A stretch of 64,000 nucleotides of DNA, taken from Fibrobacter sp. UWB10 (GTDB lineage Bacteria; Fibrobacterota; Fibrobacteria; Fibrobacterales; Fibrobacteraceae). Below are positions 17,807 through 26,328 of the stretch, one piece after another (the first letter of the stretch is position 1; every line of letters begins with the position of its first letter). The translations under genes were made by a program, and so were the position numbers. Where the stretch lies: the NCBI RefSeq assembly GCF_900182935.1, contig NZ_FXUE01000005.1:186001-250000 (forward strand). The letters run 5' to 3'. Below the pieces are notes generated by a model, which was not told the origin of the DNA, searched no databases, and saw nothing but the letters and a program-made list of their open reading frames with translations.

Positions 17807-20800
17807 TTACACCTCTTCAATAGAAGCGTGGTACTCTTGGAGAGACTTCACGGCGCCGTGGCCGTTGCGGGCGGCGGCGATGCCCTTGACGGTGTTGTAG
17901 GCACCGGCGAGGGTCGTGATGTAAGGCACCTTGTACTTGATGGCGGCCTTACGGATAGCGCTTTCGTCCTTGATGGCGTCGCGCTTTGCCCACGGCGTAT
18001 TGATGATGAGGTTCACCTGCTTGTTCAGGATGACATCGAGAACGTTCGGGCGGCCTTCAGCAATCTTGTTCACCACTTCGCACTTGACACCGGCGGCTTC
18101 GTAGAACTTGGCGGTGCCTTCGGTAGCGTAAATCTTGAAGCCGAGTTTCTGGAATTCCTTGCCGATTTCGATGGCCTGTTCAGACAAGTTAACCTTGTCG
18201 GAAAGGCTGATCAGCACGGCACCTTCGTTCGGGAGGAAGGAACCTGCGGCTTCCTGGCTCTTGTAGTAAGCGAGGGCATAGTCGTCGGAGAGACCGAGCA
18301 CTTCGCCCGTGGAGCGCATTTCGGGGCCGAGAACCGGGTCCACCTTCGGGAACTTGTCGAACGGGAACACAGCTTCCTTGGCACCGTGGTGGTTGAACTT
18401 CTTGTCCTTGAGCTTGAGGTCTTCGAGCTTGGCACCGAGCATCAGGCGGGTTGCGAGGCGGGCCATCTGGGTGTTACAGACCTTGGAGACCAGCGGCACC
18501 GTGCGGGATGCGCGCGGGTTGGCTTCGAGGACGAACACCTTGCCGTCTTCGATAGCGTACTGCATGTTCATGAGGCCGCAAACGTGGAGGGCTTCGGCAA
18601 TCTTGCGGGTATAATCCTTGATGGTTGCCAAGTTTTCCTTAGTGATGGTCACCGGCGGGATGATGCAGGCGGAGTCACCGGAGTGGACACCGGCAAGTTC
18701 CACGTGTTCCATCACGGACGGGATGTAAACGTGTTCGCCGTCAGAGAGGGCGTCGGCTTCGCATTCCAAAGCGTTGTGGAGGAAGCGGTCGATGAGGAGC
18801 GGACGATCCGGGGTCACGCCAACAGCCTTCGCCACGTATTCGCGGAGCATGTTTTCGTCGTAGATGACTTCCATGCCGCGGCCGCCGAGAACGAAGCTCG
18901 GGCGGATCATCACCGGATAGCCACCGATCTGCTTGACGCAAGCGAGGGCTTCGTCGATGTTCGTGGCCATGCCGCTTTCCGGCATCGGGATGCCGAGCTG
19001 GTCCATCATCTTGCGGAACAAGTCGCGGTCTTCGGCGATGTCGATGGAGTCGATGCTCGTACCGAGAATCTTCACGCCTTCGTCGGAGAGGGCGCGGGCG
19101 ATGTTCAGCGGGGTCTGGCCACCGAACTGCACGATCACGCCAGCCGGCTTTTCCTTGTGGTAAATCTGGAGCACGTCTTCAAGGCTGACCGGTTCGAAGT
19201 ACAGCTTGTCGCTGGTATCGTAGTCGGTAGAAACCGTTTCAGGGTTGCAGTTCACCATGATGGTTTCGTAACCCATTTCGCGGAGAGCCATGGCAGCGTG
19301 GCAGCAGCAGTAGTCGAATTCGATACCCTGGCCGATTCTGTTCGGGCCACCGCCGAGGATCATGATCTTCTTCGGGTTGTTGGAAGCGGTAGATTCGTCC
19401 TTGCAGTTGTAGGTGCTATAGTAGTAGTACTGGTCCTTCACGCCGCTCACCGGCACTGCGCACCAGCCTTCGACCACGCCGAGTTCGGTACGCTTCTTGC
19501 GCACGTCCTTTTCGCGGATGCCGAGGATCTTCGCGATGTACTTGTCGCTGAAGCCGTCCTTCTTGGCCTTGATGAGGAGTTCGTCAGCAGGCAGGCGGCC
19601 CGGAGTCTTGAGCATTTCTTCTTCGAGTTCCACGAGTTCGCGCATCTGCTGCACGAAGTAGGCCTTCTCGTAGGTGGCGGCGAAGATTTCTTCGTCGGTA
19701 GCGCCCTTACGGATGGCTTCGTACATCTGGAAGTGGCGTTCGGAAGAAGCGGTCTTCATCATTTCAAGGAGTTCTTCCTTGCTCTTCTTGTTGAAGTCCT
19801 TGGCAAAGCCGAGGCCGGAGCGACCGTTTTCGAGGCCGCGGATAGCCTTCTGGAGGGTTTCCTTGTAAGTCTTGCCGATAGCCATGACTTCGCCCACGGC
19901 CTTCATCTGGGTGCCGAGGCAGTCATCGACGCCGCGGAACTTTTCGAATGCCCAGCGGGCGAACTTGAGCACCACGTAGTCACCGCTCGGGGTGTACTTT
20001 TCGAGGCTTCCATCGCGCCAGTACGGAATCTGATCGAGGGTGAGGCCTGCAGCGAGCTTTGCAGAAATGAGGGCGATCGGGAAGCCGGTAGCCTTGGAAG
20101 CAAGAGCGGAGGAGCGGCTGGTACGCGGGTTGATTTCGATAATCACCACGCGGCCGGTCTTCGGGTCGTGAGCGAACTGCACGTTGGTACCGCCAATCAC
20201 GCCGATAGATTCCACAATCTTGAAGGCCTTTTCCTTCAGTTCTTCTTCGAGCTTCTTGTCGATGGTGAGGAACGGAGCAGCGCAGAAGGAGTCGCCGGTA
20301 TGCACGCCCACCGGGTCGATGTTTTCGATGAAGCAGATGGCAATCATCTGGTTCTTGGAATCGCGAACCACTTCAACTTCCAGCTCTTCCCAACCGAGGA
20401 TGGATTCTTCGATGAGGCACTGGTGCGTCATGGAGAGTTCAAGACCGTTACTGCAAATGGTGCGGAGTTCTTCCACGTTGTAGCAGAAACCGCCGCCTGC
20501 ACCACCCATGGTGTATGCCGGGCGAACCACGACCGGGTAGCCGATTTCAGCCACGATCTTTTCGGCTTCTTCCACAGAGTGGCAAATGCCGGAGCGCGGG
20601 GTGTCGATACCGAGCTTCTGCATGGTTTCCTTGAAGATTTCACGGTCTTCGCCGCGTTCGATAGCGTCGAGGTTCACACCGATGACCTTCACGCCGTACT
20701 TATCCAGCACGCCGGCCTTGCTGAGTGCAGAGGCGAGGTTCAGGCCAGTCTGACCGCCCAAGTTCGGGAGGAGTGCCTGCGGGCGTTCCTTTTCGATAAT

Positions 20801-21025
20801 CTGGGTGAGGCGGGCGACGTTCAGCGGTTCGATGTAGGTGGCATCGGCCATGACCGGGTCGGTCATGATGGTAGCCGGGTTAGAGTTCACGAGCACAATC
20901 TTGTAACCCTGTTCGCGCAGGGCCTTGCAAGCCTGGGTGCCGGAATAGTCGAATTCGCAAGCCTGACCGATCACGATCGGGCCAGAACCGATGATAAGGA
21001 CTTTGTCGATGCCTTCAATCTTCAT
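17807..21025 (-). CDS. carB: Carbamoyl-phosphate synthase large subunit
   Basis: 1072 residues, the usual length. It makes carbamoyl phosphate from glutamine-derived ammonia, bicarbonate and ATP for pyrimidines and arginine. Two homologous ATP-grasp halves are visible: KVLIIGSGPIVIGQACEFDYSG at the start (residues 8-29, split here by description) and IMILGGGPNRIGQGIEFDYC near 560, each followed by NPE/NPA and an EINPRTSRSSA or EANPRASRT motif. An MGS-like allosteric domain with TEGTAKFYEAAG forms the C-terminus. ACGGAG precedes the ATG. The small subunit gene carA is not in the window. Codon bias is extreme, leaving the complementary strand open for over 3 kb. Confidence 0.97.
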   Translation of the reverse strand: MKIEGIDKVLIIGSGPIVIGQACEFDYSGTQACKALREQGYKIVLVNSNPATIMTDPVMADATYIEPLNVARLTQIIEKERPQALLPNLGGQTGLNLASALSKAGVLDKYGVKVIGVNLDAIERGEDREIFKETMQKLGIDTPRSGICHSVEEAEKIVAEIGYPVVVRPAYTMGGAGGGFCYNVEELRTICSNGLELSMTHQCLIEESILGWEELEVEVVRDSKNQMIAICFIENIDPVGVHTGDSFCAAPFLTIDKKLEEELKEKAFKIVESIGVIGGTNVQFAHDPKTGRVVIIEINPRTSRSSALASKATGFPIALISAKLAAGLTLDQIPYWRDGSLEKYTPSGDYVVLKFARWAFEKFRGVDDCLGTQMKAVGEVMAIGKTYKETLQKAIRGLENGRSGLGFAKDFNKKSKEELLEMMKTASSERHFQMYEAIRKGATDEEIFAATYEKAYFVQQMRELVELEEEMLKTPGRLPADELLIKAKKDGFSDKYIAKILGIREKDVRKKRTELGVVEGWCAVPVSGVKDQYYYYSTYNCKDESTASNNPKKIMILGGGPNRIGQGIEFDYCCCHAAMALREMGYETIMVNCNPETVSTDYDTSDKLYFEPVSLEDVLQIYHKEKPAGVIVQFGGQTPLNIARALSDEGVKILGTSIDSIDIAEDRDLFRKMMDQLGIPMPESGMATNIDEALACVKQIGGYPVMIRPSFVLGGRGMEVIYDENMLREYVAKAVGVTPDRPLLIDRFLHNALECEADALSDGEHVYIPSVMEHVELAGVHSGDSACIIPPVTITKENLATIKDYTRKIAEALHVCGLMNMQYAIEDGKVFVLEANPRASRTVPLVSKVCNTQMARLATRLMLGAKLEDLKLKDKKFNHHGAKEAVFPFDKFPKVDPVLGPEMRSTGEVLGLSDDYALAYYKSQEAAGSFLPNEGAVLISLSDKVNLSEQAIEIGKEFQKLGFKIYATEGTAKFYEAAGVKCEVVNKIAEGRPNVLDVILNKQVNLIINTPWAKRDAIKDESAIRKAAIKYKVPYITTLAGAYNTVKGIAAARNGHGAVKSLQEYHASIEEV

Positions 21026-21066
21026 TTTGTTTTCTCCGTAAGACTAATAATTATTAAATCCAATAG

Positions 21067-21105
21067 ATCCTTCGGCTTCGCCCTTCGGGCTGCGCTCAGG
21101 ATGAC
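21067..21105 (+). repeat. Dispersed intergenic repeat (TTCGGCTTCG type)
   Basis: The 39-bp element begins ATCCTTCGGCTTCGCCC and ends CGCTCAGGATGAC. Its ends are complementary (ATCC...GGAT with CTTCGG / CCGAAG-type interior pairing). It looks like the short palindromic repeats scattered between genes of many bacterial genomes. It separates the carB start from the small RNA terminator. Confidence 0.5.
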
Positions 21106-21107
21106 AT

Positions 21108-21278
21108 AAAAAAAACGCTGAACCAAACGGTTCAGCAACAATAAAATCAGAAAAACAATTAACCTTGGAAAAACCAATTGCGGTTGCGCAGTGGATTGCG
21201 CACTTTGCATTGCACGGGGGCAAGGGCATTGCAATATTTTGGTTCATCTTATCGTCTAGATTACACAAGGTTCAAACT
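21108..21278 (-). ncRNA. Candidate rod-shaped RNA, possibly 6S RNA
   Basis: On the minus strand a promoter (TTGCAG at 21308-21313, 17 bp, TATATT at 21285-21290) predicts a start near 21278. The transcript folds by nested pairs: AACCTTG (21272-21266) with CAAGGTT (21167-21161), AACCAA (21244-21239) with TTGGTT (21177-21172), and TTGC with GCAA inside, around a TGCGCA-atccac-TGCGCA hairpin. It ends at a strong terminator, GCTGAACC / GGTTCAGC (21117-21136), then eight Ts. Length near 170 nt and the long interrupted hairpin suit 6S RNA, but no signature sequence proves it. Confidence 0.5.
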
Positions 21279-21360
21279 TGCGCAAATATAGACAAAAAAT
21301 GTAAGTTCTGCAATGGTAAAATCAAAAAATGTAAACCGTGCAGTGCAAAATCAGAAAAAA

Positions 21361-21546
21361 CTATAAATCGTTATCGCTAGGCGTTCCCGTCTCAGCAGGT
21401 TCATCCTGGGGATCAACATCGTTACACACCGGAAGATTCGGATTTTCCAGGCAATCACTACGAGTTCCAGTTCCTTCTTCATATTCTGCACAGGCGATTA
21501 CAGAAAAAAAAGAAAAAGCCAAAAGCAATTTAATAACATTTTTCAT
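21361..21546 (-). CDS. Small lipoprotein of unknown function
   Basis: 61 residues. The first 19 form a lipoprotein signal (MKNVIKLLLAFSFFSVIAC) with the modified Cys at 19; the mature part is acidic and Pro/Glu/Asp-rich (EGTGTRSD, VDPQDEPAETGTPSDNDL) with two further cysteines. There is no domain. Small lipoproteins of this style are common in Fibrobacter. Its start has only a weak ribosome binding site (GCGAG), so the gene call rests on the clean signal peptide. Confidence 0.6.
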   Translation of the reverse strand: MKNVIKLLLAFSFFSVIACAEYEEGTGTRSDCLENPNLPVCNDVDPQDEPAETGTPSDNDL

Positions 21547-21640
21547 AGTACATTCTCGCTAATTAATTGACATTCAATAAGATAGAAAACAAAACGCAGT
21601 TGACAAAACTTAAAACTTAGATAAGCCCTTCAAAACACAA

Positions 21641-21667
21641 AAAAAAGCACCCGGGAGTCCCGAGTGC
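21641..21667 (-). terminator. Intrinsic terminator after the HU gene
   Basis: GCACTCGGG / CCCGGGTGC stem with a 3-nt loop, one G-T pair, followed on the minus strand by a run of Ts, 26 bp after the HU stop. Confidence 0.85.
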
Positions 21668-21693
21668 AAAAGCAAAATCGCTTTAAAGCAAAA

Positions 21694-21996
21694 TTACTTC
21701 TTAGCAACCTTAGCCTTAGCAGCGTCAGCCTTAAGAGCAGCACCGGCCTTGAAGGACACGGTCTTGGAAGCCTTGATCTTGATGGTAGCACCAGTCTGCG
21801 GATTGCGGCCGGTACGTGCAGCGCGGGTCTTGACAGAGAAGGTGCCAAAGCCGATAAGCTGGACAGAAGCGTCCTTCTTCAAACCGGCGGCGATGCCATC
21901 GAGAACGGCGTCAACAGCGCGGCCAGCGGCAGCCTTGGATTCAATGCCTGCTTCCTTGTTAGCGAGGATGGCGTCGATGAGATCTTGCTTATTCAT
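21694..21996 (-). CDS. HU-family DNA-binding protein
   Basis: 100-residue nucleoid protein. [10 protein letters not shown] at the start, then [21 protein letters not shown] at 49-69 (cut by description) and the [18 protein letters not shown] arm region are the HU/IHF signature. A basic Ala/Lys tail ([12 protein letters not shown]) extends past the usual 90 residues. AAGGAGTT lies seven bases before the ATG. Highly biased codons suggest strong expression. Confidence 0.95.
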   Translation of the reverse strand: MNKQDLIDAILANKEAGIESKAAAGRAVDAVLDGIAAGLKKDASVQLIGFGTFSVKTRAARTGRNPQTGATIKIKASKTVSFKAGAALKADAAKAKVAKK

Positions 21997-22102
21997 TTTA
22001 TTAACTCCTTGAGTAGGTTAAGAATTTTATAGTGATATTATACTTTTTTTTTTGCGTCGCGGCACACTTTTTTTGAAAAATTTTTGAAAAATCCTTATAA
22101 AA

Positions 22103-23230
22103 TCAAGCCTCGGGCGGTGGTTCGACTTCGGCCTCTACAATCGTGTCCGCTTTCTTCTGAATTTTGTCTAAGTACACAAGACACAGACAAGTGAATGGAA
22201 TCGCAACAATCAAACCGAGGAATCCGAGGAGTTTTCCCCAGATAGAAAGCGACAAGAGAATGCCCACCGGCGGCAAGTTCATTGAAGAGCCCACAATCTT
22301 TGGCACCAAGAACATGTCTTCGATAATTTGTACAATCAGATAAACAACACTGACAAGCACCGCGACTTCCCAAAACGGCATGCCCTTATCGAGAGCGTAG
22401 ACTACCGCTAGCAGTAGGGCTACAGGGATTGTCGCTAGTTGCAAGTACGGCACCATGTTCAAGGCGCCAGAGAACAGCCCAAAGGCGACTCCCATAGGCA
22501 GTCCGATGATTCCAAATCCGATTGCATACAAAATACCAACCGTCAGCGCGACCAAGGATTGTGCGCGGAAATAGCTGCCCATGAACATATCCATCTTCTT
22601 TCCAAAATCAGATGCACCTTCTTTATACCTTGTCGGAAATAGCTTCTTGATACCACCGCGAAGCTTAGGCATATCAAGCATGATGAACACGAGGTACATA
22701 AAAATCAAGATTGCACCAGAGAGCCATACAAACAAAGCAGACGTCTTGCTCAACACGTTCCATGCGCTCGGCAAGACCTTGCCCGCCACGGACTGCGCCG
22801 CATTCCAGAAGTCAAGGCTCTGCATGGCAGTCGCTACTTTGTCCCAAGAAATAAACGTCTTGATTTCTTGCCACAAGTTTTTAGGCACGAACATGGACAA
22901 ACGATCTGCCCAAGTAGAATCGTTGAACAACTTTGGAATAAGTTCGCCCAGGTGCCTGATTTCGCCAACCACCATCGGCACGAAAATCCACACAGCTCCG
23001 CCCACCACAAGAATCATCAGCGTAAGCACTGCAACGACAGCGACAATACGGAACTTGACTTTACTCTGAATCTTGGTCACCAGCGGATCGAAAATGTACG
23101 CCACCAAGAACGCCGCAAAGAACGGAGCGAGCACGCCGCTCAAATAATTCAGCACCCAAAGCAGAATGCCGATACCAGCAGCCATAATCAAGACACGCAT
23201 GACGCGGTCTACAGTCCAAATACGTTTCAT
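22103..23230 (-). CDS. AI-2E family transporter (PerM-like)
   Basis: 375-residue inner membrane protein with about eight helices. The start VMRVLIMAAGIGILLWVL, the PFFAAFLVAYIFDPLV segment and the late VAIPFTCLCLVYLDK region are typical of the AI-2E/PerM family, whose members export AI-2 or act as Na+/H+ antiporters. The ATG overlaps the stop of the upstream gene as ATGA, so it is the last gene of a four-gene operon. Substrate not predictable. Confidence 0.85.
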   Translation of the reverse strand: MKRIWTVDRVMRVLIMAAGIGILLWVLNYLSGVLAPFFAAFLVAYIFDPLVTKIQSKVKFRIVAVVAVLTLMILVVGGAVWIFVPMVVGEIRHLGELIPKLFNDSTWADRLSMFVPKNLWQEIKTFISWDKVATAMQSLDFWNAAQSVAGKVLPSAWNVLSKTSALFVWLSGAILIFMYLVFIMLDMPKLRGGIKKLFPTRYKEGASDFGKKMDMFMGSYFRAQSLVALTVGILYAIGFGIIGLPMGVAFGLFSGALNMVPYLQLATIPVALLLAVVYALDKGMPFWEVAVLVSVVYLIVQIIEDMFLVPKIVGSSMNLPPVGILLSLSIWGKLLGFLGLIVAIPFTCLCLVYLDKIQKKADTIVEAEVEPPPEA

Positions 23231-24159
23231 TTTTTAGTCCTGAATTCCAGAGGTTTTACGCCATAAATTTTGGCGAAATCTTTTTCGAATGCGGCGGGAT
23301 TCTTTTCGCCTACGGCAAGCGCGATTTCTGCAATCGAGCGGTCCGATTCTTTCAAGAGCTTGGCCGCATTCCCCATGCGAGATTTTAATTCGTTCAGTTT
23401 CTTTTCGCGGCTAGCGACGCAACCTGCGGAATTGCGAATCGTGAGCGAAACAAAGCCTGCATAAATCAACAGGAGCACCACGAGCGCCACAATCATGAGC
23501 GCTTTGAAGGTTCGATTTTCGCCCCAGAGTTTAATCGTACGCACCACGATTTCGTCGGGAATGCCGAGCATGGTTCCTTCGCCGTTCGTGATTTCAAAAA
23601 ACATGCCGCGGTTCATGTAGCGTAGGCCATCGTCTTTGTCGAGGCCTTGCATGGCAAGCCACCATTCAGGCACTTTAAAATCGAGCATCGAAACGGAGGC
23701 GCGGCTCTTTTTGTCGCGAATAATCACAGGAGCTTGAGCCACCATCGGGCGGTAGCTTTGGTACACATTCTTTTTACTGTACACGGGGTCGTCATTCAAA
23801 ATCTTGACGCCCACGCGCTGCATACGATTCGTTTCGACATCTATGACAAGCGAATCAAATTCCGAGAAGTCAAAGAATCCGTTTGCCGGACGGTTGTTGA
23901 CCGAAAGCAAATTGATTCCGACACCTGCATACGGGTAAGCCATACCCGAGCGAATATTCACGCGAGCCGAAACCACAGAATCTTGCTTTGTAAGCTCTAC
24001 AGTCGAAAAGCCACCCACGTTCGCGTCGGACACCGCATACACCTGGAATGTAGAGCCCGGGAACAGGATTTGTTCCGATGCGCTAAACTTGACAAACAGG
24101 CAAATCCAGACTGCAAGTAATACAGCCAGCGCAGCCGAAGCAATTATGATTTTTTTCAT
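23227..24159 (-). CDS. Membrane protein with extracytoplasmic sensor-like domain and AraC-type half HTH
   Basis: 310 residues. One helix at 4-25, an exported domain at 30-215 with a beta-sandwich look and the FDSLVIDVETN strand seen in carbohydrate-binding-like modules, a second helix near 219-240, then a cytoplasmic tail. The tail ends LLKESDRSIAEIALAVGEKN...FEKDFAKIYGVKPLEFR, which matches one AraC-type helix-turn-helix (usually there are two). This suggests a one-component membrane-bound regulator that senses something in the periplasm. The upstream gene is a paralogue lacking the HTH. No target site is evident. Confidence 0.65.
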   Translation of the reverse strand: MKKIIIASAALAVLLAVWICLFVKFSASEQILFPGSTFQVYAVSDANVGGFSTVELTKQDSVVSARVNIRSGMAYPYAGVGINLLSVNNRPANGFFDFSEFDSLVIDVETNRMQRVGVKILNDDPVYSKKNVYQSYRPMVAQAPVIIRDKKSRASVSMLDFKVPEWWLAMQGLDKDDGLRYMNRGMFFEITNGEGTMLGIPDEIVVRTIKLWGENRTFKALMIVALVVLLLIYAGFVSLTIRNSAGCVASREKKLNELKSRMGNAAKLLKESDRSIAEIALAVGEKNPAAFEKDFAKIYGVKPLEFRTKK

Positions 24160-24905
24160 GCTTTAGGATCCGCCTTCTTGCTTTCGCTTTCCTTGTTGTA
24201 CGAATGCGTGCGGCCAATCGCCACAATCATAAGCCCAAGCATCAAGAACATCACGACGCCAAAAGCAAAATTGCTCACGCCCTGTGCAGAGATTGCATAG
24301 AACTTGAGCGAGAATTTTTTGCCACGCGGGTGATTCCAGCCCGGAGCGATTTCGACGCGGGCAACCGTTTCTTGATGACGGCGGTTCAGTTTGCGGTCGA
24401 TATGTTCGTCGTCGTACCAGAAGTCCGGCGTGTAGAACTGTTCGAACGGGAACGCAATACGCTGGCGGCCCTTGGTCAGCGGAATTTCTTTCATGAGCAG
24501 ACGGAAGGTTCGCGGCTTCGTGATGTCGGTAACGTCGGGATCGAACGTCCAGACCTTCACCAAGATTTCATCGGTACCGCTAGATTCCAAATCCAAAATC
24601 AGCGAATCCACAAAAGTCCAGTTGCGATATTCCGCCTTCTCACCTTGACTGAGGTCAAACAAAAGTCCACACCAGGCGCTCTTGGTCGTATCGGCGCCAA
24701 GCGCACAGCTAAACGAAAGCGAAGAATCGGCCAAGGCAAACGTCACCTCAGACGAACCACCGTCGCCCTTGTCGTCGTATTCAAAGACAGAGGCGCCATC
24801 GTGCAACGGGAACACAGAATCGGTAAAGTGACGATCCGGCAAGGCAAAGTACACGCCCAGTATGACGGCGGCAATTGCCACTATTACAATGTAAGTCTTA
24901 GCCAT
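24156..24905 (-). CDS. Membrane-anchored beta-sandwich protein, paralogue of the next gene
   Basis: 249 residues with helices at 4-21 and about 212-233 flanking an exported domain. The domain has the same order of segments as the downstream protein: signal, FVDSLILDLESSG (like FDSLVIDVETN), a conserved VKVW/VKIL strand and RxxxPFEQFYTPDFW (like DFKVPEWW). It lacks the cytoplasmic HTH. The pair overlap by 4 bp and are probably partners in one complex. Family not recognised; ligand unknown. Confidence 0.6.
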   Translation of the reverse strand: MAKTYIVIVAIAAVILGVYFALPDRHFTDSVFPLHDGASVFEYDDKGDGGSSEVTFALADSSLSFSCALGADTTKSAWCGLLFDLSQGEKAEYRNWTFVDSLILDLESSGTDEILVKVWTFDPDVTDITKPRTFRLLMKEIPLTKGRQRIAFPFEQFYTPDFWYDDEHIDRKLNRRHQETVARVEIAPGWNHPRGKKFSLKFYAISAQGVSNFAFGVVMFLMLGLMIVAIGRTHSYNKESESKKADPKA

Positions 24906-25419
24906 TAGAATCTTCGGGTTCCAAAATGGGTTTCAAATGAAGGCTGTACTGCACCAAATCCAACGGATCTTCGTCAGGTTCCTTTTCACCAAACAGCTTA
25001 TTAATCAGGGCATCGAGAGCACGGATAAAGAAGAAATGATGTTTCCCTTCTTTCGTAACCTGCTGGAACGGGTGTTCCAAAGTGCGCTTCAAGAGCGTGA
25101 TGGTCATAGAAGGCGGCATGTGAAACATCTTGCAGCAAGTGGTAACCCTGCCGTCGTAACCGTAGTCCGGAAGTTTGCCGGCGACAAGCGGTTCACCGTG
25201 GTCAATGCAGCACGGATTTTCGCAAACCGGGTCTTGCACATTCTTGGCAAGCAATGCCTTGAGCCAGAGTTCACGGGACTTGTCAGTCAGGTCACTGCGA
25301 AAAGCCATGGTCTGGTCGCACGGGAAAAACGTTGAATAGCACTTCGGGCAAATACGCAAGTCCAAATGTTGGAACTTGATTTCTGCCACCTCTGATTTGC
25401 AATAAGGGCATGTACTCAT
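24898..25419 (-). CDS. Zinc-ribbon protein, first gene of the four-gene operon
   Basis: 173 residues from the ATG at 25419. The N-terminus MSTCPYCKSEVAE with LRICPKCYSTFFP (residues 22-34) forms a four-cysteine zinc ribbon. A second Cys/His set follows (CENPCCIDHG and TTCCKMFHMP), possibly another metal site. The rest is helical. The frame extends further upstream but runs antisense through the divergent thioredoxin gene, so the ATG with the ribbon was chosen. Function unknown. Confidence 0.7.
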   Translation of the reverse strand: MSTCPYCKSEVAEIKFQHLDLRICPKCYSTFFPCDQTMAFRSDLTDKSRELWLKALLAKNVQDPVCENPCCIDHGEPLVAGKLPDYGYDGRVTTCCKMFHMPPSMTITLLKRTLEHPFQQVTKEGKHHFFFIRALDALINKLFGEKEPDEDPLDLVQYSLHLKPILEPEDSNG

Positions 25420-25449
25420 GTACCCTAATATAATAACTATATTTGTGGC

Positions 25450-26274
25450 ATGGCTAAAGTTGTACAGATTACCGCTGAAAATTTTGAAACCGAGGTCGCT
25501 CAGGCCTCTGAAACCCGCGCCGTAGCAGTCCTTTTCTCCTCTGCAGAATATCCTGACTGCGCGCCATATTCCCAATTGTTGGGCGCCCTTTCGACCAGCA
25601 TGGACTTTACGCTTGGCGTTGTGAGTTGCGACGAACGCGAAAACATGCAACTGATTCAGGCATTCCGCGTGCGCTCGGTGCCCGAAGTTCACATTGTCGA
25701 AAAAGGTCAGATTGCAGACGTAATCCAGGGCGTGTTGCCCGAAGCAGACCTCAAGAAGCGTCTCGAAAAGTTCTTCGTGAGCGACGAAGCTCGTTTTCAG
25801 GCAGCCCTGGAAGACGCCATCGCCCAAAAGAATTTTGACCAGGCGCTCCCGATGCTCGACGAAGCACTCGCCAAGACCCCCGACGACAAGAAGCTGCAGC
25901 TCTTGTGGGCAAAGGCAAGCCTCGGCATGGGCGACACCGAAAAGGCAAAATCTGTACTCGCCAAGTTTACCGAAGCCGACGACCAGTACCGCGAAGCAAA
26001 ATCGTTGCTGGAACTTCTCGATTTTCACGCCGAAGCCGCCAAGAAGGACATTCAGGGCAAAGAAGCGATCGTGTACCACGAAGCATGCAAGCTCGCCTGC
26101 AGCGAAGATTTTGAAAGTGCCTTGCAGGCATTCTTGAACTTGTACGTAGAAGCTCCGGAATGGAACGACGGCGCCGCGAAGAAGGCGATGCTTACTTTGT
26201 TCGGAGTTCTCGGCCCGAAGCACGAACTTACCTGGAAGTACCGCGCCAAACTCAACACGATGATGTTTATTTAA
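25450..26274 (+). CDS. Thioredoxin-fold/TPR protein (CnoX/YbbN-like)
   Basis: 274 residues. Residues 1-108 are a thioredoxin fold with the cis-Pro in VRSVPEVHI, but the active site reads EYPDCAPY, with one Cys and no CxxC. Residues 115-260 are helical hairpins of the TPR type found in CnoX/YbbN, a chaperone-like holdase. A CxxC-less site is also seen in E. coli YbbN. TATATTTG ends six bases before the ATG, so the mRNA is probably leaderless. Divergent from the zinc-ribbon operon. Confidence 0.8.
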   Translation: MAKVVQITAENFETEVAQASETRAVAVLFSSAEYPDCAPYSQLLGALSTSMDFTLGVVSCDERENMQLIQAFRVRSVPEVHIVEKGQIADVIQGVLPEADLKKRLEKFFVSDEARFQAALEDAIAQKNFDQALPMLDEALAKTPDDKKLQLLWAKASLGMGDTEKAKSVLAKFTEADDQYREAKSLLELLDFHAEAAKKDIQGKEAIVYHEACKLACSEDFESALQAFLNLYVEAPEWNDGAAKKAMLTLFGVLGPKHELTWKYRAKLNTMMFI

Positions 26275-26328
26275 ATCAGACGAGAGAACGGCTCTCCGAG
26301 CCTACAGACGAGAGACGAAAGATATTAT

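Noticed and set aside
17828-21109. A 1093-codon open frame antisense to carB
   Set aside because: carB is certain and strongly codon-biased; G/C-ending codons rarely give stops on the other strand. The antisense product is a His/Asp/Val/Leu-rich string without a domain.
21044-21268. 74-codon minus frame with HPERSPKGEAEGS
   Set aside because: It crosses the small RNA terminator and a dispersed repeat; such peptides come from translated repeats.
24898-26223. A 441-codon version of the zinc-ribbon gene
   Set aside because: The extra 268 residues run antisense through the thioredoxin-TPR gene; the ATG at 25419 begins the zinc ribbon.
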